From Fulvivirga lutimaris (GTDB lineage: Bacteria > Bacteroidota > Bacteroidia > Cytophagales > Cyclobacteriaceae): a stretch of DNA of 42,730 nt. Location: NCBI RefSeq assembly GCF_009711525.1, contig NZ_SMLV01000420.1, positions 1 to 42,730 on the forward strand, in the 5' to 3' direction. Position 1 is the stretch's first letter. The number at the start of each line of letters is the position of its first letter. Under the pieces are notes generated by a model. The model was given only the letters and a program-made list of their open reading frames with translations, had not been told where the DNA came from and did not search any database. A program made the position numbers and the translations under genes. Shown here one piece after another: positions 33,898 to 41,581 of this stretch.

Positions 33898-34422
33898 TTA
33901 TTTAAAAAGTAGAAATATTAATATTGTTAAATACTCTGCCAGATGCTCCCTCAATAATTTCAGAGCCTTTGACATTTGAGCTTCCACAGTTTTAACAGAA
34001 ATTTTAAGCCTGTCGGCTATTTCGGCATACTTTAGCTCCTCTACTCTACTTAATTCAAACACCTCGCGACATTTTTTTGGAAGAATGTTCAGCGCATATT
34101 CAATGTCTTTGGCCAATTCCTTTGTTTCAATGCTGCTGTCTTCTGTGGAGTGGGCATTATCATTAACCTCAGACAAGGCTACCATTTTCTTATTATCTCT
34201 GATGTGATTGAGACATTTGTTACGAACTGCAGTATATAAATAGCTCTTGTAGTTTGTATCTGGTTCCAATGCTTTTTCCTTTTCCCATAGGCGAACAAAT
34301 ACATCATGCACAATACCTTTGGCATCATCCAGATCGTGAACGTATTTAATGGCAAACCCCGTAAGAGGCTTAAAATGCTCCTTAAATAAGGTTTCGAATA
34401 ACGGAAGGTCGGACTTGTTCAA
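33898..34422 (-). CDS. ECF RNA polymerase sigma-70 factor
   Basis: This 174-residue extracytoplasmic-function sigma factor belongs to the group that accompanies FecR in Bacteroidota. Region 2 (about 10-80) contains DAKGIVHDVFVRLWE and YKSYLYTAVRNKCLNHIR. Region 4 (about 112-165) contains LPKKCREVFELSRVEELKYAEIADRL and SVKTVEAQMSKAL. The start is TTG 34422; no in-frame ATG precedes region 2. It presumably activates the receptor operon, possibly including itself. Divergent from the LysE gene. Confidence 0.94.
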   Translation of the reverse strand: MNKSDLPLFETLFKEHFKPLTGFAIKYVHDLDDAKGIVHDVFVRLWEKEKALEPDTNYKSYLYTAVRNKCLNHIRDNKKMVALSEVNDNAHSTEDSSIETKELAKDIEYALNILPKKCREVFELSRVEELKYAEIADRLKISVKTVEAQMSKALKLLREHLAEYLTILIFLLFK

Positions 34423-34544
34423 ATTAGGGGCGACTTTGAACTAAATATACGCTATAGTATGGTAATGTAAAAAGTGATAAAACAATTATAGGCTGTTTAA
34501 ATCTATAATAGAAGAAGATTGAAAATTTATGTAATCTTGGTGCC

Positions 34545-35135
34545 ATGAATCTGGTAGCCTTTCTGTCTTTTATTTTCATCACTACTTATACTCCCGGGCC
34601 AAACAATATAATGTGTGCTTCTTTTGGGATGCACCTGGGTTATAAACAGACGTTTAAGTTTTTGATAGGTATAGTATCAGGATTTTTTACGGTGCTTTGG
34701 ATTTGTGTTCTGCTTTCATCGGTGATTCTAGAAGTAGCACCATTTATCAATACCTACCTGAAATATATAGGCGCTGCTTACATCTTATGGCTGGCCTATC
34801 ATACCTTAAAAGCAAGTTATACTTCTTCATCGGAAATTAAGGAACTGGCCACCTTTAGCAGGGGGTTTTTGCTGCAGCTGGTTAATCCAAAAGGTATATT
34901 TTACGGAATGACGGTTTTTACAACTTTTCTCTACGAGCCTGACAAAGCTGTACTCTCACATGCCCCGTGGATATTTGTTTTGGCAGTGGTCTGTTTTAGC
35001 TCAGTTTCTGTGTGGACGCTTTTTGGAAATTTTATTCAGAGGTACATGCAAAATGAAACCCTGAAAAAGGTGATCAACGTTATCCTTTCTTTAGCTCTTG
35101 TTTATACAGCACTGCAGATCTTAGAGCTGTTCTAA
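34545..35135 (+). CDS. LysE-family amino acid exporter
   Basis: This 196-residue membrane protein has six predicted helices. The family hallmark TPGPNNIMCASFGMHLGYK near the start and the second-half element GFLLQLVNPKGIFYGMTVF place it in the LysE/RhtB translocator family, which exports amino acids and related small molecules. The substrate cannot be read from the sequence. The stop codon directly abuts that of the convergent downstream gene. Confidence 0.9.
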   Translation: MNLVAFLSFIFITTYTPGPNNIMCASFGMHLGYKQTFKFLIGIVSGFFTVLWICVLLSSVILEVAPFINTYLKYIGAAYILWLAYHTLKASYTSSSEIKELATFSRGFLLQLVNPKGIFYGMTVFTTFLYEPDKAVLSHAPWIFVLAVVCFSSVSVWTLFGNFIQRYMQNETLKKVINVILSLALVYTALQILELF

Positions 35136-36011
35136 TTATCTCCTTCTATAAAAATATAGGACCGCTTCAATCTCGCGAGGCTCTTCACTTAGTGTGAAAA
35201 ACCCTGAACCATCTTTTTTCCAGGCAATGGACTCACCTTGTGGCTCAATAACATAAGGCACAAAAGTCGGCTCAGTCATGAGCAGGTCGGCTATTGATTG
35301 GCCGTTTCTTTTCCAGTAATAAATACCATCGTAAGTTTTGGTCAAAATTTCCTGTCCATCAGGGGTGATGTCAGCGGCCACAGTATTGAAGTATGGCATT
35401 TCTCCTAACTTTTCTAAAGTGACTGTTTTTGATAATGATTGTGGATAAGCCGCTTTATAAATACCAATGTTTTGCTCTCTTTTTGAAAGTATATAAATGT
35501 CTTTGGTTTGAGGGTCAACAAAAAGACTTTCAGCATCTCGTTTACCGTCAGGGTAGACAAAGGTGATTACTTCTATATTAGAAATTTCTCTGCTGTCATC
35601 GGATAGCTTGGGTTCTTCAAATCGGTAAATGTACTTGAGCTCATGAACGGCATTATTATCCCCCATTTCTGCAATGTATATATAGTTTTTACCAGCTTTC
35701 GGTCCTGGACCAGTGTAGATGTCTTCCCAGTCGCGATTATTTACACCTTTTAATTTGAATTCGGCTTTAAAATGTCCGTACTCATCAAGAAGAAAAATTC
35801 TTGCCTTGTCACCACTGTCATTGTGTGTCCACAGCATGTTTGGGTTATTTATTCCGGTAGCAAGCCCAGAAGCCTCATTGATTTGATTATTTTCAATTGG
35901 ACCTCTTGATTCTGCGGAGTAAAATGGACCTTGGGCAAAGGTGCGGGCTGACAATAACATGAAGCCAGCTAATGCTAATGTTCTTGCTGATTGGATGAAG
36001 GAAATATTCAT
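35136..36011 (-). CDS. Secreted beta-propeller protein of unknown function
   Basis: From ATG 36011 the product has 291 residues with a signal peptide ending near ARTFAQ. A longer frame back to 36074 exists, but its codons lie on a transcription terminator, so the shorter start is preferred. The mature part looks like a six-bladed propeller or SMP-30-like fold: INEASGLATGINNPNMLWTHNDSGDKARIFLLD, then NRDWEDIYTGPG, IYIAEMGDNNA and KDIYILSKREQ. The Asp-rich loops may bind a metal. It is next to a propeller phytase but is probably transcribed separately. Confidence 0.72.
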   Translation of the reverse strand: MNISFIQSARTLALAGFMLLSARTFAQGPFYSAESRGPIENNQINEASGLATGINNPNMLWTHNDSGDKARIFLLDEYGHFKAEFKLKGVNNRDWEDIYTGPGPKAGKNYIYIAEMGDNNAVHELKYIYRFEEPKLSDDSREISNIEVITFVYPDGKRDAESLFVDPQTKDIYILSKREQNIGIYKAAYPQSLSKTVTLEKLGEMPYFNTVAADITPDGQEILTKTYDGIYYWKRNGQSIADLLMTEPTFVPYVIEPQGESIAWKKDGSGFFTLSEEPREIEAVLYFYRRR

Positions 36012-36050
36012 AAGAAAAAATTGAAGCCCGAACTTAGCATAAAAATAAAT

Positions 36051-36088
36051 TAAAGAAAAGAGGCGAGAAATCATTTTCTCACCTCTTT
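36051..36088 (-). terminator. Rho-independent terminator after the phytase gene
   Basis: A 14-bp stem (arms 36088-36075 and 36070-36057, one G-U pair in RNA) with an ATGA loop is followed on the minus strand by T-rich sequence (TTTTCTTTAATTT). It lies 7 bp after the phytase stop. Confidence 0.9.
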
Positions 36089-36094
36089 ATGTCT

Positions 36095-37180
36095 CTAATT
36101 ATCAGAGGGTTGCTCAAGACCCTGAAAAATGTCGTTCCAGGAATACAGTTGGAATGTTTTGTCATCAGACATGGCAACAAATAACCCATTAGGAAAATTG
36201 GAGCCAAGTGGGATGGCGGTTACATCACTACCATCACTTTCATTGGTAGAAGTGTTGACTGAACCTAAAAGCATATGCTCATGCTGGTTGGTAGCCGAGC
36301 CCTCTCTGGGGTAAACGTTGAATCGGTTGGCTTGCTGATCAGAAACCAGGATATAACCTTTGCCGCCATCCATTTTGTAAATGGAAATGCCTTCATTATC
36401 ATCTTTGAAATCACCAGAACCAAATAATGCTAGCTCAACCCCTGTACTGTCAGGATGAGCATAATACTTATGTATGCCCGTACCTTCATCTGAATAATAA
36501 ACATAGCCCAACTCGTTATCAACAGCTATGGATTCAATCTCTTTGATACCACTAAAAGCACCAAACTTTCTAACCAACTGAGTTTTTACCATTCCTGAGC
36601 TATCTGCTATCAGGCTGTATTGCCATAAATAGGTGCTATCAGTTGGCCCTGACTTTCGACCTACAATAGCAGAGATTTCATTTGTTGAAGGGTCAGTGTA
36701 AAGCGCAATGCCCATAGGATCTCTTAATGAGTCACCCTCAAAGACTTCGATACCGCCATTATCCAAAGGTTTCATATCTGGCAAGCTGAAAATTCTGATG
36801 CTGTTAGTATAACGTTCGGTACAAACTGCTATATCGAGCATCTTATCACCGGCTGTTAGACCATAAGCGATATCCACATTGTTGGGTCGCTTAATGCCTA
36901 ATACAGTTTTATCCTGTAAGATATGGCCCTTCAGATCGTAGACATAAAGTCTACCAACACCTTCATCACCACCTTTATCGGTGCCGATGATCAGGCTCTT
37001 GGAAGGATCGTTTTTGTTGATCCAAATGGCCGGATCGTCAGTATCATGTGCCGCTGGTTCAGTAACTACTAATGGTTTAATGTTCGAAGGAATATCAGCT
37101 ACGGTGGTTTGCTCCGTTGATTTTTGATTACAGCCAGCGGCTGCCAGTATTATTGATAGAATTACTATTTTTTGATGCAT
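36095..37180 (-). CDS. Lipoprotein beta-propeller phytase
   Basis: This 361-residue lipoprotein (lipobox ending at Cys17, AAAGC) belongs to the beta-propeller phytase family, which releases phosphate from phytate using bound Ca2+. The propeller begins with HDTDDPAIWINKNDPSKSLI, followed by GRLYVYDLKG, RPNNVDIAYG, ESIAVDNELGYVYYSDEGTG and DDNEGISIYKMDGGKGYILV, the conserved acidic surface that carries the calcium and phosphate sites. As a lipoprotein it is probably exposed at the outer membrane. It lies 91 bp downstream of a TonB-dependent receptor gene, with a hairpin between, and is closed by a terminator. Other 3-phytase-like substrates are possible. Confidence 0.9.
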   Translation of the reverse strand: MHQKIVILSIILAAAGCNQKSTEQTTVADIPSNIKPLVVTEPAAHDTDDPAIWINKNDPSKSLIIGTDKGGDEGVGRLYVYDLKGHILQDKTVLGIKRPNNVDIAYGLTAGDKMLDIAVCTERYTNSIRIFSLPDMKPLDNGGIEVFEGDSLRDPMGIALYTDPSTNEISAIVGRKSGPTDSTYLWQYSLIADSSGMVKTQLVRKFGAFSGIKEIESIAVDNELGYVYYSDEGTGIHKYYAHPDSTGVELALFGSGDFKDDNEGISIYKMDGGKGYILVSDQQANRFNVYPREGSATNQHEHMLLGSVNTSTNESDGSDVTAIPLGSNFPNGLFVAMSDDKTFQLYSWNDIFQGLEQPSDN

Positions 37181-37207
37181 ATTATGTACTTGTAATTAGA
37201 AAATGAA

Positions 37208-37251
37208 GCTTGCCAAGTGTAGTTCTGATAAAAACAAACACTTCGGCAAGC
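37208..37251 (-). promoter_or_regulatory. Intercistronic hairpin between receptor and phytase genes
   Basis: Arms 37251-37238 and 37220-37208 pair through 13 bp with a single one-base bulge and a 17-nt loop. The sequence after it on the minus strand is only weakly T-rich (TTCATTTTCT). It may be a partial terminator or an RNA-processing site that sets different levels of receptor and phytase mRNA. Confidence 0.5.
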
Positions 37252-37271
37252 CAACATATTTTAAATCAGAT

Positions 37272-40031
37272 TTACTTCTTAAATAGGTCAAACTTAGCTC
37301 CAATATTAAAACGAGCATTGTAATATTCACTTTGCATCGTTCTTGACTGGATGCCCTGATAATATCTCAAGGGCTGATTTGTTAAGTTATTACCTTCTAA
37401 GAACACTCTGAATTTAGGAGTGATAGCATACGAAGCGTTGATGTCAAGAAATGTTTGCTCATCATAAAATCTATCCTCAAAAGAATCTCCACCGATTTCA
37501 TCTATGTAATCACTAGCATAGTTAACAGATACTCTAACTACCAACTTTTCTGTTTCATAGCTCAAAGAGGCATTGAACATATTGTTGGCAGTTCCCGGCA
37601 ATGCCAGGTCATCATCTTCCCTGTCTTCAATACCTTCGGTCGAAGACTCAGTTCTTGTATAGTTTAGGTACAAGCCAAGGCCTTTCCAAATTTGCTTTTG
37701 GAAAGATGCTTCAAACCCATAAACACTGGCAGTTCCGCCATTTCTAGGGAATGAATATTCAAGGTCAGTTCCGAATTGTGGGTCAGCATAATTTTGAACA
37801 GTCTGCCCATAGATGAAGTTATCCACATCCTTATAAAATAAGCCTGCCGATACAAGACCTACTGTAGAGAAATATTTCTCAGCCATTAAATCGAAATTCA
37901 TAGCTGTTGTAGCTTCTAAATCAGGATTACCTCTTGCCAATTCCTGATCCCCAGGGCTGAATTCAGCGTAGGGAACTAGGTCAAAATAGTTAGGTCTGGC
38001 AATGGTATTTGTCCAGGCCATTCTTAAAATGAACTCAGGGTTGACATCATATTTTAAATGAACTCCAGGCAAGAAGTTAGCATAGTAACTTGTTCTTGTT
38101 TCTTTAGTAAAGGTCTCTTCATCAAGGTCTAGAATATTGCCGGTGTATTCAATATCAGTATACTCATATCTCACACCAACAATAGCAGAGAATTTAGGTG
38201 TGAACTGATGGTCAGCCATTACATAACCCGCATAGATATTTTCCTTAGCCTCATAGTTGCCAGGTAAATATTCGTCAAGAACATCTTCTTTTTCGAAGAT
38301 TGAAGTGTTTGCTAAATCGAGTCCACCAAGATAGTCAGGAGTAGCAAAATATCCTATCTGATATTGTGATCCTGCTAAGTAGTCAGGATTGCTTCGATCA
38401 CTGTTAGGAACACTTGAAAGTGTAGTTATCAAATTGCCATCTATAGGGCTATATTCAAAGAAGCTATTTTCTCTATTTTTGTCCTTGGACCTGAAACGGC
38501 CACCAAACTTAAAGATGCCATTTTCGCTGTACTGATATTGGAAATCAAGCTTTCCGTTCAAGTCAATGTCTTCAGTATAGCCGTACTGTTCGGTAATCTC
38601 ATTCAATTCTAAGTTGAAATTGTCTTGTCTGTTAGTAAGGTAAGCTAAGGGCTCTTCAGGGTTTCTCACGTCCATCAAGATTCTTTGACCTCCATCTCTG
38701 AAGCTCATGTAGCGCTCGTTTGGTCTTTCTTCCGAAGCCTTGGCATACGTTACGCTCCATGTAGATTTTAGTTTGTTGAAAACATGTTTACCACCTAGTG
38801 TTACATTGTACACTCTTTGGTCTTCCAATCTGGAGGCCTTTACTCTATCACTATCTAGTCCACCTTTGGTTTGGTATTCTACACGTCCATCAGTTATATC
38901 ATATGTGCCGTTTTCAAACTTCGTAAATGCACCATCATCAAAGGCATCCTCTAGTTTGCTCACACGCATTCTGAATCTGTTTTCCCAATCATCTCTCCAG
39001 TTATACATTGAAGATAAGTATAGGCTGTGGTTAGAATTAAAATCATAATCAAGAGCAAGTGAAGTGCTTCGTCTTACACGTTGTACCTGATACTCTCTGA
39101 TATCAAATTCATCAATTACAGCTCCTTCATCTGTGTCAATCCAAACGGCCTCCACATTGTTTGATCCAAAATCATGGTTGTTGTAAGAGCCAGATAAGAT
39201 CACACCTAATTTATCATTTAAAAACCTGTCGCCCACTGTAAATGAACCAGTGTAAATTGGCTTCTCAGACAAAAGGTTAACTCCTGATGCCAGTGTTCCT
39301 GAGAATCTGAAATTTTCCGGAGCTCTTCTGGTCACGAGGTTTACTGATCCGCCAATGGCATCAGCATCCATGTTTGGTAAAACTGCCTTGTTTACCTCTA
39401 CAGTCTGGATCATATCAGAAGGAATCAAATCCATTTGTATTCTTCTATTATCACCTTCTGCTGAAGGCAGACGCTCACCATTAAGGGTAACAGCATTAAG
39501 CTGTGGTGCCATACCTCTTATAATAATGTCTCTGGCTTCACCCTGATCATATTGCATAGTAATACCAGGAATTCTTTTCATAGCATCACCAATGTTAGCA
39601 TCAGGAAATCTTCCCATTTGGTCGGAGGCTACAATGTTGGTAATGTTAGAGTTGGTTTTTTGCTGATTCAAAGCTTTCGCCTGTCCTTTTAAACGATCGC
39701 CAATTACCACAACTTCATCGCCAAGCATGGTGCTTACTTCCATACTAAAATCCAAAGAAGTTCCAGAAGTAACTTCTACATCTTGTTCTATAGTGGCATA
39801 GCCAATAAAGCTAATCTTGATTTGATGCGAACCTGTGGGTACATTAAGAATGGTAAAACTACCTTGACTGTCAGTAATCGCCCCTCGATCAATATCCGTG
39901 AGCAATACCAATGCACCAGGCATGGCCAGTCCGTTTTCGTCAGTTACTTTTCCACTGACCGATGCAGATTGTGCAAACAATGCTCCGGTACAGAGTAAAA
40001 ATAATAAGGTTGATAGTAATTTTTTTGTCAT
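37272..40031 (-). CDS. TonB-dependent receptor of the phytase locus
   Basis: This 919-residue outer-membrane receptor has a signal peptide (1-20), a carboxypeptidase-like regulatory domain (about 24-105: SGKVTDENGLAMPGALVLL, FIGYATIEQ), a TonB-box-like EVVVIGDR, a plug (about 128-240: FPDANIGDAMKRIPGITM, IIIRGMAPQLNAVTLNGERLPS) and a long beta-barrel. It lacks an STN domain, so it does not signal through FecR. The plug resembles the Caulobacter-type receptors for larger or organic ligands. With the phytase downstream and an OmpR-type two-component system divergent, uptake of phytate, inositol phosphates or other organophosphates is the likely role; this is inference from context. Confidence 0.93.
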   Translation of the reverse strand: MTKKLLSTLLFLLCTGALFAQSASVSGKVTDENGLAMPGALVLLTDIDRGAITDSQGSFTILNVPTGSHQIKISFIGYATIEQDVEVTSGTSLDFSMEVSTMLGDEVVVIGDRLKGQAKALNQQKTNSNITNIVASDQMGRFPDANIGDAMKRIPGITMQYDQGEARDIIIRGMAPQLNAVTLNGERLPSAEGDNRRIQMDLIPSDMIQTVEVNKAVLPNMDADAIGGSVNLVTRRAPENFRFSGTLASGVNLLSEKPIYTGSFTVGDRFLNDKLGVILSGSYNNHDFGSNNVEAVWIDTDEGAVIDEFDIREYQVQRVRRSTSLALDYDFNSNHSLYLSSMYNWRDDWENRFRMRVSKLEDAFDDGAFTKFENGTYDITDGRVEYQTKGGLDSDRVKASRLEDQRVYNVTLGGKHVFNKLKSTWSVTYAKASEERPNERYMSFRDGGQRILMDVRNPEEPLAYLTNRQDNFNLELNEITEQYGYTEDIDLNGKLDFQYQYSENGIFKFGGRFRSKDKNRENSFFEYSPIDGNLITTLSSVPNSDRSNPDYLAGSQYQIGYFATPDYLGGLDLANTSIFEKEDVLDEYLPGNYEAKENIYAGYVMADHQFTPKFSAIVGVRYEYTDIEYTGNILDLDEETFTKETRTSYYANFLPGVHLKYDVNPEFILRMAWTNTIARPNYFDLVPYAEFSPGDQELARGNPDLEATTAMNFDLMAEKYFSTVGLVSAGLFYKDVDNFIYGQTVQNYADPQFGTDLEYSFPRNGGTASVYGFEASFQKQIWKGLGLYLNYTRTESSTEGIEDREDDDLALPGTANNMFNASLSYETEKLVVRVSVNYASDYIDEIGGDSFEDRFYDEQTFLDINASYAITPKFRVFLEGNNLTNQPLRYYQGIQSRTMQSEYYNARFNIGAKFDLFKK

Positions 40032-40104
40032 AGTTGTGAATGGTTAGATTTAGCCAGCTAAGCTAGTAATCCACTGTTATGACAACTTAAGAGAAACATT
40101 AAGT

Positions 40105-40112
40105 CAAAAATA
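40105..40112 (-). promoter_or_regulatory. -7 element of the receptor-phytase operon
   Basis: On the minus strand this reads TATTTTTG, an exact TAnnTTTG match. It predicts transcription from about 40101, leaving a leader of about 70 nt. No TTG lies at the -33 position; a tandem TGTTAAA repeat occupies that region, as expected for an activator-dependent promoter. Confidence 0.5.
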
Positions 40113-40127
40113 TGATTCGGCAGCTGA

Positions 40128-40145
40128 TGTTAAAGAGGTGTTAAA
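40128..40145. promoter_or_regulatory. Pho-box-like direct repeat, site 1
   Basis: TGTTAAA occurs at 40128-40134 and again at 40139-40145, an exact 11-bp period. The reverse complement, TTTAACA-N4-TTTAACA, has the spacing of PhoB/OmpR-type sites and contains TTAACA, which fits the Gram-positive PhoP half-site TT(A/C/T)A(C/T)A. It ends 15 bp before the receptor gene's -7 element. Confidence 0.55.
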
Positions 40146-40217
40146 TCCCAGCGGAAATCAGGAGCGTTGAGTTTAGAAAACTGATATCTAGTGAAGTAAA
40201 AATCTATTTTGATTGGC

Positions 40218-40234
40218 CACTTTCGGTGAAAGTG
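40218..40234. repeat. Short inverted repeat in the divergent promoter region
   Basis: CACTTTC (40218-40224) and GAAAGTG (40228-40234) are perfect complements separated by GGT. It lies 4 bp before Pho-box-like site 2. It could be an additional operator or a short leader hairpin; no function can be assigned. Confidence 0.4.
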
Positions 40235-40238
40235 ATTT

Positions 40239-40256
40239 TGTTAACAAGATGTTAAT
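40239..40256. promoter_or_regulatory. Pho-box-like direct repeat, site 2
   Basis: TGTTAAC (40239-40245) and TGTTAAT (40250-40256) again have an exact 11-bp period and share TGTTAA with site 1 in the same orientation. It lies about 57 bp upstream of the kinase ATG, where it could serve the two-component genes (autoregulation) or act as a distal site for the receptor operon. Confidence 0.5.
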
Positions 40257-40312
40257 TCTCAGAGGATGACGTAAATATTTACTACTTTCAATGAGCGGTT
40301 GAAGAATTGTTG

Positions 40313-41581
40313 ATGAAAAGAAAATCGATTTTAGCACTGGTCATAATGGCTGCCATAAGCATTTTAGGCATTGTGGCCATTCAGGTGTATTGGTTTAACA
40401 AGGCTTTTGATACAGAAGAAGATTTATTTAACCGTGATGTAAACACGGCCTTATTCAACGTGGCCAACCAATTTTTTGAGATCAATGAGGCTGCCGTTCC
40501 TACTGTTAATCCTATCAAACAGCTCAGTACTAATTATTATGTGGTGATGATCAATAATGAGATCGATGCCAATTTACTTGAGTATTTGCTGAAAACTGAG
40601 TTTGAGAAAAGAAGTATTGCTTTTGATTTTGAATATGGCATTTACGACTGTACCAACGACAAAATGGTGTATGGCAACTATGTTTCTTTTGATCAAGAGA
40701 AAAGCCATGCCTCTGGCTCAGGTCTGCCCAAATGGGAAAATCAGAGCTATTATTTCGGAGTTCAGTTTCCTAATAAAGCATCCATTATTACCAACCGGAT
40801 GGGCATCTGGATTTTCTCTTCTTCAGTTCTTTTGCTGGTAGTCATTTTCTTCTCCTATGCCATGTTTGTGATATTGAAACAGCGTAGGCTGTCTGAAATC
40901 CAGAATGACTTTATTAACAATATGACCCATGAATTCAAAACACCAATATCTACCATAGCCTTAAGTGTTGATGTATTAAGCGATCCAAAGATTACACAAC
41001 AACCTGAGCGCTACCTTAACTATACTACTATTATTAAGAATGAAAATCAGCGACTTAAAAATCAGGTGGAACGCGTGTTGCAAATGGCGGGGATGGACAA
41101 TGATGAGATCGCCCTTAAAAAGGAGTTAACCAATATCCATGAAGTGATAACGGAGGTAGTAGAAAGCATATCGGCTGGTGTTGAGCAGGACAAGGATATT
41201 CAGTTAAACCTCGATGCTGCAAATGCAAGCTGTGACATCGATAAACTACATATATCAAATGTGCTTTTTAATCTTCTTGATAATGCGATTAAATATTGCA
41301 GCAAAAAACCTGAGATTAAAATAGAAACGTATAATCAAAAGCAGCACCTAATCATAAGAATTAAGGACAACGGCATTGGAATTGGTGCAGAAGATAAAAA
41401 GCGAATATTCGAAAAGTTTTTTAGAGTATCAACAGGCAACCTTCATGATGTTAAAGGCTTTGGTTTGGGTTTAAGCTATGTGATGCAGGTAATTAAGGCG
41501 CATAAAGGTAAAATTGAATTGGAAAGTAAAGAAGGGGAAGGCAGTACTTTTACAATTACATTATTAAATGGCAAAGGGTAA
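40313..41581 (+). CDS. Sensor histidine kinase (PhoR/RprX-like)
   Basis: The kinase is 422 residues from ATG 40313; two TTG codons just before it are unlikely starts. It has one helix at about 7-27, a periplasmic domain of roughly 135 residues, a second helix at about 164-186, then a HisKA domain with His206 in MTHEFKTPISTIA. The ATPase domain has the N box (NVLFNLLDNAIKY), the G1 box (KDNGIGIG), the F box (FEKFFRV) and the G2 box (GFGLGLSYV). There is no PAS or HAMP domain. The 3' end overlaps the response-regulator gene by 14 bp. Divergence from the receptor-phytase operon suggests phosphate or substrate sensing, by context only. Confidence 0.9.
   Translation: MKRKSILALVIMAAISILGIVAIQVYWFNKAFDTEEDLFNRDVNTALFNVANQFFEINEAAVPTVNPIKQLSTNYYVVMINNEIDANLLEYLLKTEFEKRSIAFDFEYGIYDCTNDKMVYGNYVSFDQEKSHASGSGLPKWENQSYYFGVQFPNKASIITNRMGIWIFSSSVLLLVVIFFSYAMFVILKQRRLSEIQNDFINNMTHEFKTPISTIALSVDVLSDPKITQQPERYLNYTTIIKNENQRLKNQVERVLQMAGMDNDEIALKKELTNIHEVITEVVESISAGVEQDKDIQLNLDAANASCDIDKLHISNVLFNLLDNAIKYCSKKPEIKIETYNQKQHLIIRIKDNGIGIGAEDKKRIFEKFFRVSTGNLHDVKGFGLGLSYVMQVIKAHKGKIELESKEGEGSTFTITLLNGKG

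Noticed and set aside
36012-36074. N-terminal extension of the propeller gene ending at 35136
   Set aside because: The extra codons lie on the stem and T-rich tail of the phytase terminator, and the internal ATG gives a clean signal peptide.
40018-40104. Enteric-type Pho box in the receptor leader (TGTCATA on the minus strand, and a pair of TTAAG repeats)
   Set aside because: Only one TGTCATA half-site is present, and the TTAAG repeats have a 12-bp, not 11-bp, period and lie downstream of the predicted -7 element.
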